Shown here in pieces: positions 47,795 through 57,305 of a stretch of 64,000 nucleotides of DNA (positions are counted from its first letter, which is position 1; each line of letters begins with the position of its first letter). The notes below the pieces were generated by a model that was not told where the DNA came from, did no database searches, and saw only the letters and a list, made by a program, of their open reading frames with translations. Origin of the DNA: CAWANF01 sp963783355 (lineage in GTDB: Bacteria; Bacteroidota; Rhodothermia; Balneolales; DATFMH01); NCBI GenBank assembly GCA_963783355.1, contig CAWANF010000014.1, positions 124,001 through 188,000 of the forward strand, read 5' to 3'. The position numbers and the translations under genes were made by a program.

Positions 47795-49081
47795 ATGGAG
47801 CAAAAAATTAAGCCGGCTTCCGGTTTAAAAGGTACGTTATATTTGCCACCGGACAAGTCTATAGCGCATCGTTCGGCTATGTTTGCCGCTTTGGCGGAAA
47901 CAGATTCGGTGATCAAACATTATTCGGAGGCGGCCGATCCGCAATCGACCCTGTCATGTCTTCAGCAATTAGGCGTTTCCATTGAAAAACATGGATCTGC
48001 GGTTACCGTACATGGTGTTGGACGCAATGGCTTCCAAACTCCAACGGAGCCTTTGGATTGTGGAAATTCCGGAACGACTATGAGACTGCTGAGTGGAATT
48101 GTCGCCGGAGCAGGAATCGAAGCAACACTTATAGGGGATGCGTCTTTAAGCCGCCGCACCATGAAGCGTATTCTCAATCCATTGCGGATGATGGGTGCTA
48201 AAATAGAGGCCAGGGAAGATAATTATGCCCCGATCCACTTTTTGAAGCATGATGGACTGAAGTCTGTGACGTACGAATTGCCCGTGGCCAGTGCGCAGTT
48301 GAAATCGTGTGTTTTATTGGCAGGTTTGTTTGCCTCGGAAGTAACAACGGTCATTGAAAAGATTCAGAGCCGGAATCATACGGAGGTTCTGCTGGGCTTG
48401 CCGGTTCGGAATGAAAACGGGCTTATTTATGTGAGCAGCAGCCGTGAAATTGAAATTCCCAATCAGGATTATACTGTTCCGTCAGATTTTTCGGCGGCAA
48501 CATTTTGGCTCGTTGCCGGAAGCATTATTCCCAATAGCCATATTTTATTACCGAATACAGGCTTAAATCCCACCCGCATCGCTGCTTTGCATATTCTGAA
48601 ACGAATGGGCGCCAGTATACAATGCGACGACCAACGGTTGCAGGGAAGGGAAGAAGTCTCTGATATCGTTGTGAAAACAGCCAAACTGAAAGCCACCGAT
48701 ATCAATCCTGAGGAAGTTCCGAATTGTATCGACGAAATACCCATTTTGTGCGTGGCCATGGCCTTTGCTGATGGAACGTCGACGATTACCGGAGCTGAAG
48801 AATTGCGTCATAAGGAATGTGATCGTCTGAAAGCTACTGCGGAATTACTGGCAAAGGCGGGCGTTGATTTTGAAGAGCGTCGGGACGGATTCACCATCCA
48901 TGGGAATCCCGATTTGAAACCCGAAGGTAACGATTTTCATAGTTATGATGATCATCGTATCGCCATGTCTGCCGCTGTGATGGCCCTGAAATGTTCTACG
49001 GAAAGTAAGATCATTAATGCGGAAAGCAGCCGTATTTCCTATCCTGAATTCTGGAATGATCTGACAAAATTGATGAGTTAA
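47795..49081 (+). CDS. aroA: 5-enolpyruvylshikimate-3-phosphate synthase
   Basis: 428 aa. Joins PEP and shikimate-3-phosphate in aromatic amino acid synthesis. Motifs: LPPDKSIAHRSAMFAALA (PEP and S3P contacts), LDCGNSGTTMRLLSGI, SAQLKSCVLLAGL and RHKECDRLKATAELLAKAG. The NSGTTMRL form belongs to the group that differs from E. coli NAGTAMR. The start is ATG directly after the TPR gene's stop. Other shikimate-pathway genes are not in the window. Confidence 0.95.
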   Translation: MEQKIKPASGLKGTLYLPPDKSIAHRSAMFAALAETDSVIKHYSEAADPQSTLSCLQQLGVSIEKHGSAVTVHGVGRNGFQTPTEPLDCGNSGTTMRLLSGIVAGAGIEATLIGDASLSRRTMKRILNPLRMMGAKIEAREDNYAPIHFLKHDGLKSVTYELPVASAQLKSCVLLAGLFASEVTTVIEKIQSRNHTEVLLGLPVRNENGLIYVSSSREIEIPNQDYTVPSDFSAATFWLVAGSIIPNSHILLPNTGLNPTRIAALHILKRMGASIQCDDQRLQGREEVSDIVVKTAKLKATDINPEEVPNCIDEIPILCVAMAFADGTSTITGAEELRHKECDRLKATAELLAKAGVDFEERRDGFTIHGNPDLKPEGNDFHSYDDHRIAMSAAVMALKCSTESKIINAESSRISYPEFWNDLTKLMS

Positions 49082-49234
49082 GTATATCATCCTTTAAGAG
49101 GTTGATTCGTTCTGACAGACGTCCCATCCTATCTGTATGGTTAATGTCAATTCGTCATGTTTTACTATGATATATTCATTTTGGCACTGTGCTTGTTGTA
49201 TAGTTAAATGAATTTGAATTAATCAGCAGAAAAT

Positions 49235-49657
49235 ATGAGCGACTTTAACATCGATATTGAAAAGCATATCAACAAACTGGGTAACGAAATTCAGAATTTC
49301 GTAGACCGCATGACGCCCGAATCGATAGCAGACGGTTTTCGTCCACGAGCCGATATCATCGAGAGCGATAAAGAGTTTAAACTGATGCTTGATCTTCCGG
49401 GTATGAGCAAAAGTGAGATAGCCCTGGCTATCAAAGAAGATGTTTTAACCGTGAAAGGAGAACGGGTTATTGAACTTTCGGAAGGAGAATTGTTTACAAA
49501 GCAGGAACGGAGAACCGGAGCTTTTTCGCGTTCTTTTGCTTTACCGCAAGATGTAAACTCTGCTGAAATCAAAGCCAGATTCAGTAACGGGGTGCTCTCC
49601 GTAATTCTGCCCAAATCGGATGTATTAAAAGATGCGACATCGATTCCGATTGATTGA
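49235..49657 (+). CDS. Small heat-shock protein, Hsp20/alpha-crystallin family
   Basis: 140 aa. ATP-independent holdase chaperone. The alpha-crystallin domain spans about residues 35-130 with LMLDLPGMSKSEIALAIKEDVLTVKGER, and GVLSVILPK near the end. The C-terminal TSIPID provides an I-x-I anchoring motif. It lies 50 bp upstream of dnaK, so the two may form a stress operon. I find no CIRCE palindrome (TTAGCACTC) upstream. Confidence 0.92.
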   Translation: MSDFNIDIEKHINKLGNEIQNFVDRMTPESIADGFRPRADIIESDKEFKLMLDLPGMSKSEIALAIKEDVLTVKGERVIELSEGELFTKQERRTGAFSRSFALPQDVNSAEIKARFSNGVLSVILPKSDVLKDATSIPID

Positions 49658-49707
49658 CAGAACGATATTAAACAGGAACAAAAATAAACAAAGATACTAA
49701 AGTAGTT

Positions 49708-51633
49708 ATGGGAAAGATAATAGGAATTGACCTCGGAACGACCAACTCTTGCGTTGCTGTAATGGAAGGGAATGAGCCCGTCGTTATACAGAATTCCGAA
49801 GGCGGAAGAACCACCCCGTCCGTTGTGGCATTCACGAAGGATGGCGAACGTCTGGTTGGCGCTCCGGCAAAAAGACAGGCGATTACAAACTCTGAAAAAA
49901 CAGTCGCTTCTATAAAAAGATTTATGGGACGTCGTTATGATGAAGTTACGTCTGAAGTCAAAGGAATTAATTACAAAGTCGTTAAAGCGGACGATCAAAC
50001 AGCCCGTGTAAAGATTGACGATCGCTTGTATGCTCCGCAGGAAATTTCAGCAATGGTTCTGCAAAAAATGAAACAAACTGCTGAAGAATATCTGGGAGAA
50101 AAAGTAACGGAAGCGGTCATTACGGTTCCGGCATATTTCAATGATGCGCAACGTAAAGCGACACAGGAAGCAGGCGCTATCGCCGGTTTAACGGTAAAAC
50201 GGATTATCAATGAACCGACGGCTGCTGCTCTGGCTTATGGCCTCGATAAAAAAGAAAAAAATGAAGTTATTGCCGTTTATGACCTTGGTGGCGGTACTTT
50301 TGATATCTCGGTACTGGAACTCGGTGACGGTGTTTTTGAAGTGAAATCGACCAACGGTGACACACATCTTGGTGGTGACGACTTCGACTCAAAATTGATC
50401 GACTATCTGGCTGATGAATTTAAAAAGACGGAAGGCATCGACCTGAAGAAAGATCCGATGGCTATGCAGCGTTTGAAAGATGCCGCCGAAAAAGCTAAGA
50501 TCGAACTGTCCAGCTCGATGAAAACCAACATTAATCTTCCGTTCATTACGGCCGACAGTTCTGGTCCGAAACACCTGAATATTGACATTTCCCGGTCCAA
50601 ATTCGAGCAGTTAATTGACGATTTGGTACAACGTACACTGGCTCCCTGCGAAAAAGCCATCAAAGATGCCAAAGTTTCAAAGTCAGAAATCGATCAGGTT
50701 ATCCTGGTTGGTGGTTCTACTCGTATTCCGAAAATTCAGGAAATCGTTAAAGATTTCTTCGGTAAAGAACCGGGCAAAGGTGTAAATCCTGATGAAGTGG
50801 TTGCTGTTGGTGCCGCTATTCAGGGTGGTGTGCTGGCCGGTGATGTGAAAGACGTTATCCTGTTGGATGTAACTCCGTTGTCGCTTGGTATCGAAACACT
50901 CGGCGGTGTAATGACCAAGCTGATCGACTCCAACACGACGATTCCTACCAGCAAGTCGGAAGTGTTCTCAACGGCAGCCGATAGTCAGACCAGCGTAGAA
51001 ATCCACGTACTGCAGGGTGAACGCGCCAAAGCCGTTGACAACCGTACGCTCGGACGCTTCCACCTCGATGGTATTCCACCAGCGCCTCGCGGTATTCCTC
51101 AAATCGAAGTTACCTTCGATATTGATGCCAACGGTGTGATGAAAGTAAGTGCCAAAGATAAAGCCACCGGTAAAGAACAAAATATCCGTATCGAATCTTC
51201 ATCCGGTTTGTCCGATCAGGAAATCGACAAAATGAAAAAAGCGGCCGAAGAACATGCCGATGAAGACCGCAAGATGCGCGAAAACATTGAAGTGACTAAC
51301 AAAGCCGATGCTTTGATTTTCTCGACGAAGAAACAACTCGAGGAATACAGTGATAAATTGTCAGAAGGTAATAAAACGAAGATCAAAGAAGCTTTGGACA
51401 AGCTCGAAGATCTTCATAAGAATAATAAGTCCGATGAACTCGAGGCCGCTATGGAAGAGTTGAATCAGGCCTGGTCGGCTGCTTCAACGGAAATGTACCA
51501 GGCTGCCAGCACTGAAGAACAAGGCGCGGCCGGCGGTGAACAACAGGCAAAATCGGAAGATGCCAAAGAAGATAAAGGCGATGACGCCGTTGATGCCGAT
51601 TTTGAAGTTGTCGATGATGATGACAAGAAATAA
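49708..51633 (+). CDS. dnaK: Molecular chaperone DnaK (Hsp70)
   Basis: 641 aa. ATPase domain starts GKIIGIDLGTTNSCVAVMEG, with AVITVPAYFNDAQR, the IINEPTAAALAYGLDKK and VYDLGGGTFDISVLELGDG phosphate loops, and ILVGGSTRIPKIQ. The substrate domain is complete and the C-terminus is acidic (DADFEVVDDDDKK). No grpE or dnaJ lies next to it. It follows hsp20 and ends in a strong terminator. Confidence 0.97.
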   Translation: MGKIIGIDLGTTNSCVAVMEGNEPVVIQNSEGGRTTPSVVAFTKDGERLVGAPAKRQAITNSEKTVASIKRFMGRRYDEVTSEVKGINYKVVKADDQTARVKIDDRLYAPQEISAMVLQKMKQTAEEYLGEKVTEAVITVPAYFNDAQRKATQEAGAIAGLTVKRIINEPTAAALAYGLDKKEKNEVIAVYDLGGGTFDISVLELGDGVFEVKSTNGDTHLGGDDFDSKLIDYLADEFKKTEGIDLKKDPMAMQRLKDAAEKAKIELSSSMKTNINLPFITADSSGPKHLNIDISRSKFEQLIDDLVQRTLAPCEKAIKDAKVSKSEIDQVILVGGSTRIPKIQEIVKDFFGKEPGKGVNPDEVVAVGAAIQGGVLAGDVKDVILLDVTPLSLGIETLGGVMTKLIDSNTTIPTSKSEVFSTAADSQTSVEIHVLQGERAKAVDNRTLGRFHLDGIPPAPRGIPQIEVTFDIDANGVMKVSAKDKATGKEQNIRIESSSGLSDQEIDKMKKAAEEHADEDRKMRENIEVTNKADALIFSTKKQLEEYSDKLSEGNKTKIKEALDKLEDLHKNNKSDELEAAMEELNQAWSAASTEMYQAASTEEQGAAGGEQQAKSEDAKEDKGDDAVDADFEVVDDDDKK

Positions 51634-51653
51634 GATTTAATATTCCTCCAAAG

Positions 51654-51688
51654 AAAAGGCTCTCTTTATGATAAAGAGGGCCTTTTTT
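51654..51688 (+). terminator. Intrinsic terminator of dnaK
   Basis: AAAAGGCTCTCTTTA and TAAAGAGGGCCTTTT pair with a G-U position and are followed by T residues. Confidence 0.88.
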
Positions 51689-51804
51689 GTTTCAAAATAG
51701 CAGTATAAGGAATCTAATAGTGTGATTGCTATGTCATTCTTTAAAATATTTTAGGCCATTCTGCGTATATTGAAGGGCATTTTTTAAGGATTTAAATAAT
51801 CAGA

Positions 51805-52815
51805 ATGAATATACTTGGCATTGAATCTTCCTGTGACGAAACCGCGGCGGCTGTTTACACCGACTCCGGTTTGTTATCGAATATTATTGCCTCACAAACG
51901 ATTCATGAGCGTTTTGGGGGTGTTGTTCCCGAGCTGGCATCCCGTGCCCATCAGAAAACGATCTGGTTAACCGTGGAACAGGCCTTCGCCGAGGCTAAAA
52001 TGTCCATGGAAGAGATTGATGCTATTGCTGTAACTCATGGCCCGGGTCTGATGGGAGCGCTCTTGGTGGGGCTGAGCTTCGCCAAAGGATTATCAATCTC
52101 GTATAAAAAGCCGTTGATTGGAATCAATCATATCGATGCCCATGTGTATGCAAATTTCATCGATGAGAAGCCGGAATTTCCGTTTTTAGGACTGATTGTG
52201 TCGGGCGGACATACCCGGATTATTTATGCCGAAGAGCCTTTTCATCATAAAGTTTTGGGAGAAACCCGGGACGATGCCGCCGGTGAAGCTTTTGATAAAA
52301 TCGGAAAGATTTTAGGCTTATCATATCCCGCGGGGCCACAAATGGATAAGCTGGCGCAACAGGGAAATCCTCGTTTTCATAAGTTTCCTCAGGCCCTGTT
52401 AAACGAAAAATATGACTTCAGTTTTTCCGGGTTGAAAACATCGGCGCTCTATTATATCAATGCCATTCCGGATGAAGAGAAAGATGCTTTTTTGAATGAA
52501 CACCTGGCAGATATCTGTGCGAGTGTGTCTTTTGCCATCACCGAAGTGCTGATAAAAAAACTCGACCGGGCGATCCGGGAAACAGGGGCAAAGACGGTCA
52601 TCTTAGCAGGAGGCGTTTCAGCCAATACCATGCTAAGGGAAAAAGCGCGTCGACTGTCGGAGAAACGGAACGTCAAGCTGCATATTCCGAAACTGGTGTA
52701 TTGTACCGATAATGCTGCTATGATCGCTGTGACAGGCTATATGAAGGCGAAGAATAGCATGTATGATGATTTGAGCCTCAAACCATTTGCCAGCCTGGAA
52801 CAGATGGCTGTGTAA
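51805..52815 (+). CDS. tsaD: tRNA N6-adenosine threonylcarbamoyltransferase
   Basis: 336 aa. Transfers the threonylcarbamoyl group to A37 of ANN-decoding tRNAs with TsaB and TsaE. Motifs: MNILGIESSCDETAAAVY, the metal-binding HIDAH, VSGGHTRI, GEAFDKIGKILGLSYPAGPQMD and AGGVSANTMLRE. Start set by the MNILGIESSCDE motif, which is normally at the N-terminus. No partner gene is adjacent. Confidence 0.96.
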   Translation: MNILGIESSCDETAAAVYTDSGLLSNIIASQTIHERFGGVVPELASRAHQKTIWLTVEQAFAEAKMSMEEIDAIAVTHGPGLMGALLVGLSFAKGLSISYKKPLIGINHIDAHVYANFIDEKPEFPFLGLIVSGGHTRIIYAEEPFHHKVLGETRDDAAGEAFDKIGKILGLSYPAGPQMDKLAQQGNPRFHKFPQALLNEKYDFSFSGLKTSALYYINAIPDEEKDAFLNEHLADICASVSFAITEVLIKKLDRAIRETGAKTVILAGGVSANTMLREKARRLSEKRNVKLHIPKLVYCTDNAAMIAVTGYMKAKNSMYDDLSLKPFASLEQMAV

Positions 52816-52984
52816 AGATGGGAATCGTTTGAAAATGCTGTTAAATCTATAGTTAGGAATAGATTTTGGGATCCAATCATACGTTGGACGAATTGGAATC
52901 GTCTGAAGAGTATCAAAAATTTGGTGTCATCCCTGGTTCCGATCAGGGATCCATTAAGGTTTTAAAGTATGGGAAAATCTCTGT

Positions 52985-53428
52985 CTAACGAACATTTTTA
53001 ATAGCCGCGACTGCCAGTTCATCGACCAGGTTATTTCTTTCGTTGTCCGCGTGGCCTTTTACCTTCACCCAGCTGACCTCATGAGGCTCCATCGCTTTCA
53101 ACAATTCTTCCCACAATTCACGATTTTCAACCGGCTTCTTATCCGCTTTCTTCCAGCCTTTTTTCATCCAGTTATAAATCCATCCCTTATTGAATGTATT
53201 GACGAGCAGGGCGCTGTCGCTGTGTATGGTTACGTCACAAGCTTTCTTAAGCGTGTTTAAGGCTTCTATGGCAGCCCGGATTTCCATGCGGTTATTGGTG
53301 GTATGAGGTTCTCCGCCACTGATGGTTTTTTGTTTATCGTTGAATTCAAGCAGCGCGCCCCATCCACCCGGACCGGGATTCCCACTGCAGGCACCATCCG
53401 TGAATATCGTTACTTTGGGTTTAGACAT
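52985..53428 (-). CDS. rnhA: Ribonuclease HI
   Basis: 147 aa. Removes RNA from RNA-DNA hybrids. The catalytic DEDD residues are Asp11, Glu49, Asp71 and Asp136, and TDGACSGNPGPGGWGA at residues 10-25 is the family's opening motif. The start overlaps the end of pyrF by eight bases, so the two are co-transcribed. Lys- and Trp-rich KGWIYNWMKKGWKKADKKPV is the substrate-binding handle. Confidence 0.95.
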   Translation of the reverse strand: MSKPKVTIFTDGACSGNPGPGGWGALLEFNDKQKTISGGEPHTTNNRMEIRAAIEALNTLKKACDVTIHSDSALLVNTFNKGWIYNWMKKGWKKADKKPVENRELWEELLKAMEPHEVSWVKVKGHADNERNNLVDELAVAAIKNVR

Positions 53429-54260
53429 AGCGGTTCGTGATTGTTTTCAACTTGATTTTCACATTTTGGGCAGCTTGTTCGACAGCAGATTCCCAGTTTT
53501 CAGAATCTTCACCGGCATACAAAATGCTTCGGCTGGAATTAATAACCGGCAATCCTTCATGATTTGCAAGTGCTTCGGATAATTCGTCAATCGAGCCACC
53601 CTGTGAACCGATACCGGGGATGAGCAGGGAAGCTTTAGTAAAGCGGCCAATTACAGATTCCAGTTCCTCTGTTTGTGTAGCTCCAACTACCATGCCGATA
53701 TGTCCAGGTTGTGTTGCGTTTAGTTGAGAAAGATGGTGAGCAATGTATTCACTTAGTTTCGGGAAGCCATCAAATGGTTTTTTCAGGAAATCATCGGCAC
53801 CCGGATTCGAAGTTAATGCCAGTACATAAACGGCTTTTGAGACATCATCCAGAAATGGGGTCAGAGTTTCAAATCCCATGAGCGGGGAAAGGGTAATGGC
53901 ATCAACATCAAAAGTGTCGAAATATGCTTTTTTATAAAAACCTGCTGTATGACCGATGTCGCCACGCTTGGCATCAGCGATGACAATTTTGTCATCCGGA
54001 ATAGAATCCAATACCTTGGAAAAAGTGTCTAATCCTTTGGGGCCGAGCGATTCAAAAAAAGCAAGATTAGGTTTATATGCACAGCAGCAAGGTTCTGTTA
54101 TTTCAATAATTTTTTTACAGAATGCAGCTATGAGTTCGTTTGTATTGGTATAATTCCGGGCGAAAACGGCTGGAATTTTTTGGGGATCCGGATCCAATCC
54201 GACGCATAAAACCGACTGACTTTTTTTTATAGATGCTAATAATTTCTCATTAAATGTCAT
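53421..54260 (-). CDS. pyrF: Orotidine-5'-phosphate decarboxylase, type 2
   Basis: 279 aa. Makes UMP by decarboxylating OMP, the last step of de novo pyrimidine synthesis. The signature DAKRGDIGHTA marks the longer type 2 enzymes (E. coli type has DxKxxDIPxT). Other landmarks: LCVGLDPDP, YKPNLAFFESLG, PLMGFETLTPFLDD and GIGSQGGSIDEL. It is followed by rnhA with an overlap. No other pyr gene is in view. Confidence 0.95.
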   Translation of the reverse strand: MTFNEKLLASIKKSQSVLCVGLDPDPQKIPAVFARNYTNTNELIAAFCKKIIEITEPCCCAYKPNLAFFESLGPKGLDTFSKVLDSIPDDKIVIADAKRGDIGHTAGFYKKAYFDTFDVDAITLSPLMGFETLTPFLDDVSKAVYVLALTSNPGADDFLKKPFDGFPKLSEYIAHHLSQLNATQPGHIGMVVGATQTEELESVIGRFTKASLLIPGIGSQGGSIDELSEALANHEGLPVINSSRSILYAGEDSENWESAVEQAAQNVKIKLKTITNRYV

Positions 54261-54342
54261 GCAAAAACAAAACTTAATTTATAAACCTGAATGTAATGAT
54301 CAGCCTAATGTATTGTATTATGAGGAAAATAAAAATTGATAT

Positions 54343-54375
54343 AAAAAAAAGCAGGGCTGTTCAAACCCTGCTTTT
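54343..54375 (-). terminator. Intrinsic terminator of the SGNH/FadL operon
   Basis: Read on the minus strand, AAAAGCAGGG and CCCTGCTTTT pair and are followed by T. It lies just past the SGNH stop codon. Confidence 0.88.
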
Positions 54376-54393
54376 CCTAAAGTGAATCTATCG

Positions 54394-55743
54394 TCATTGA
54401 TGCCACGGAAGTCCCAATGGGATGGTCCGCAGATCAACAAGCGGTATTTTAGAACCATATTTTTGGTTCAATGTCTTGATGATTTCATTAGTGACCAAAG
54501 CATATCCTTTGTTAGTCGGATGGATACCATCGAGTCCGAAAAGGGAACCCGGAATCGGATTGAGTGTATCTCCGTATGCATCCGTATAACCGGTACCGGT
54601 GGTTACATAATTATTAAAAATTCCCTGGAAAAATGTCTTGATATCAATCAGCGCAAAATTATTGGCCTGTGCTACGTTCGCCATGATTTGATTATACTGA
54701 GTGATGGTTGCAATGACCTGCTCCAGTTCGGAACTGCCCGGCTGGCTGGTTGGAGTCGGGCCGTCGAGTACATATTGTGAAGGGATGGCTCCTTGTGGAG
54801 TGATCATATCGCCATTGGCAGGATTGGCTGTCGCCAGATATTCCTGAGCGGTTAACAACAGAAAGTCGTGGGACATCATCACACGCGGGCCATTGGCAGT
54901 TTGAATATAAATATTCAGATCTCCCTGTGGTGTTACCAATTGATACTGGCCCTGTGCATTCAGTTTTATTTTTCCTTCTTTAGCCAATTGTGCATTCGTC
55001 AAAAAGACAAAAGGAATGGTTGTGATATCCGGTAAATTCATTAAGACCACAGTGGCATTCAGGGAATCCAGCTGGGCACCGGCATATTGATACATTTGCT
55101 GAAATACATTTACGGGAGTCATTTGCTGGCCTACACCGCCGGAAGTCACATATCCCAAGGCATCATTGGCTCCAAGCCAGAAAGTAACCAGTGTCGGATT
55201 CAGCGATTTAACTAAATCATTAATACTGGGAGCCGGTTTTTGGAGTTCTGTACGCATTACGAGGGCATAAAACGGATTGTAACTCGGATTGCTGGTGTCC
55301 GTAGCCCGTTGTTTCAACTGGGCCTGGTTATTGACATTGGAATAGTCTGCCAGGACTGCACCAGGAATTCCAAGATTATCGTAAGCTCCCGGAAGAGATG
55401 CATTTAGCGGAGTTCCGGTTTTGGTATTAGGTGTAACCTGGCTGGTCTCGAAATTGCTAATTTCCAGCCGGTGGCCGATCCCCGGACTTGATACCAGTGG
55501 TTGTTCAAAATCTTTGATTCTGAGCTGCTGTGCCAAAAGATTCGGGAAAGAATACTTTTGTGCTTCCTGATAAAGGGCGCCGTTTTCATAACCGGCTGTC
55601 AGACTATTTCCGACGGCTACGTACTTGGAAAAGCTGGCGGTGCCCGAATCTACCGGACCAAGTGTATGTGTTTGAAAATCTTTACAAGACGAGAATGTTA
55701 TAATCGCCGTAAATAAAATCAGGTGTAGAATATTTTTTTTCAT
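54394..55743 (-). CDS. SGNH/GDSL-family hydrolase lipoprotein
   Basis: 449 aa. The N-terminus MKKNILHLILFTAIITFSSC is a lipoprotein signal with the lipid Cys at residue 20. The SGNH blocks are present: YVAVGNSLTAGY (GNSL in place of GDSL), the block II Gly in GIPGA, FWLGANDALG (block III) and DGIHPTNKGY (block V, catalytic Asp and His). It is probably an esterase or lipase at the cell surface. It lies 17 bp downstream of the FadL-like porin gene, a pairing seen in Bacteroidota that suggests release of acyl groups and their transport. Confidence 0.87.
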   Translation of the reverse strand: MKKNILHLILFTAIITFSSCKDFQTHTLGPVDSGTASFSKYVAVGNSLTAGYENGALYQEAQKYSFPNLLAQQLRIKDFEQPLVSSPGIGHRLEISNFETSQVTPNTKTGTPLNASLPGAYDNLGIPGAVLADYSNVNNQAQLKQRATDTSNPSYNPFYALVMRTELQKPAPSINDLVKSLNPTLVTFWLGANDALGYVTSGGVGQQMTPVNVFQQMYQYAGAQLDSLNATVVLMNLPDITTIPFVFLTNAQLAKEGKIKLNAQGQYQLVTPQGDLNIYIQTANGPRVMMSHDFLLLTAQEYLATANPANGDMITPQGAIPSQYVLDGPTPTSQPGSSELEQVIATITQYNQIMANVAQANNFALIDIKTFFQGIFNNYVTTGTGYTDAYGDTLNPIPGSLFGLDGIHPTNKGYALVTNEIIKTLNQKYGSKIPLVDLRTIPLGLPWHQ

Positions 55744-55760
55744 AACCGATGCTCCTCCTC

Positions 55761-57003
55761 TTATAATTTTATATTCAATCCGATACCGTAGAGATCGGCA
55801 TACGTGTTATAATATCCGTTTAAACCTTCAAAATTCGTGGTCGTTTTACGTTCCTTAGCCCGTATGAACATATAGAAAGCGTCTACCGATATCATTTTTG
55901 TCAGCCCGTAACTCACACCACCTGAAAAAGCCCAGCGATTGGCATCCGGGAGCGTCGGATCCAGTGTGCTGTTTGGAATCGGAGATTCATCATACGAGAT
56001 ACCTCCGCGCAGTGTTAAACCGGGCAGGAATGCATCTTTATATTCCGCTCCAACCCGTACCTGGTAGGTATCTTTGTAATTACGGGGAATGGACATATCC
56101 TGAAGCAGTGTTGTTTGCTTTGATAAAGCTAATATCCAGAGTCTTAAAACTGGACCATTGATACCATACATAATCGGCTTCAACACTAAGTTTATTGATA
56201 GGTTTGACATTTACACCGACAGCCAGATTGGCAGGCATATTCAATTCTGTGTTTCCTTTAACTCCCTGCGGGAATTCACTGGAAGGCAAGCTGGTAAAAC
56301 TGGCGGTACCTTCATATTTGACATCCATCCTGCTTCGATAAGTAAAACCAATGGAAATCATATCGATAGGTTTAATCAGAATTCCGAGATTGTACCCAAT
56401 AGCTGTTTTGGTCTGGCTGCCCGATAAGGTAAAACTACCTTCCGGAACTAATTCCGTAACGGCACGGGTCAATTTCACTTTACTGTACCCGGTGAACATA
56501 ACTCCACCACCAATCATGATGTTTAATCCCGGAATGGGGAGCTTGTATGCGAGTGTAGGATTGACGAATAAAGTTTGCACTTCCGTATTTACGGCATCGG
56601 CTCGTCCAACCCAGTCGGATGGCCATTTTGCACCAAGTCCAAATGGAGCATATACCCCGATTCCGGCAGTAAACCCGTTCATTATCTGGTAGGATGCGTA
56701 AAAGTCAGGAACATTAAATGTCTGGTTGATCATGTGCGTTTCAGCCAGTGAGTTTGGCAGCGGGCCGCGAAATGTGGTACGCGGAGCTATAAACGTATTC
56801 CCTAAACTGACATTAAGGCCCGATAACTGGGCGAGTCCGGCAGGATTATAAAAAACGGTAGAGACGTGGTTTCCGTTTGCAACATAGGCACCCATCATAC
56901 CTGCAATACGTACACTCGCTTCATAGAGAGCAAAACCGCTAGAATACGCTTTCGATACGGATAAAGTGCAAGTTAGTATTAAGACATAAAGAAATTTTCG
57001 CAT
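55761..57003 (-). pseudogene. FadL/OmpP1-family outer-membrane transporter, split by a +1 frameshift
   Basis: Two overlapping frames (56080-57003 and 55761-56210) join into one FadL-like protein of about 413 aa. The first has a signal peptide ending SKAYSSGFA and the FadL pattern VSTVFYNPAGLAQLSG, and runs to SFIKANNT before drifting. The second resumes at LLQDMSIPRNYKDTYQVRVG and ends with the beta-barrel C-terminus ADLYGIGLNIKL. The shift lies near 56108-56113 and needs one skipped base. This is either an assembly error or a recent inactivation. FadL barrels import long-chain fatty acids or hydrocarbons across the outer membrane. A good Shine-Dalgarno GGGAG precedes the ATG. Confidence 0.85.
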
Positions 57004-57305
57004 AGACAGAATCTCCCTTAAATTTAAATCTGTAAAGCCGTTCTGAAAGGTTTGTATGTAAGCGCTTCCAGTTAAATGGAGTGAATATATTAGTTATAAA
57101 TGTAAATTCAACCTCATAGAGAAAAAAAACTGAAAATAAATATAAGGATGTAAATTTAGGATAACAATATCTTAAATTGTAAAAACTGAAAAAATGCGGT
57201 TGAAAAGTAGGTATGCATTTGTTTTGGAATGATAAATGACATCAAATTTGAGTATATTTGTCAATCTTAGAAGTTTAAAATCTGAACTGATGACAATAGA
57301 ATCTC
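57004..57305. other. Divergent intergenic region, FadL-like gene to methyltransferase
   Basis: 302 AT-rich bases between two outward-reading genes. It holds a LacI/cre-like palindrome near the FadL side. Otherwise I see no gene, RNA or clear promoter pair. Confidence 0.55.
57057..57070. promoter_or_regulatory. LacI-family/cre-like operator upstream of the FadL-like gene
   Basis: TGTAAGCGCTTCCA matches the B. subtilis cre consensus TGWAARCGYTWNCA at every fixed position. It is centred about 60 bp upstream of the porin gene's ATG. In a non-Firmicute it would mean a LacI/GalR-family regulator. It may be coincidence. Confidence 0.35.

Noticed and set aside
49082..49234. CIRCE or sigma-32-like signals before hsp20-dnaK
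   Set aside because: I looked for TTAGCACTC/GAGTGCTAA and CTTGAAA..CCCCAT and found neither.
52929..52950. Hairpin ATCCCTG/CAGGGAT between tsaD and rnhA
   Set aside because: Seven pairs and no T tail on either strand. Not enough for a terminator or operator call.
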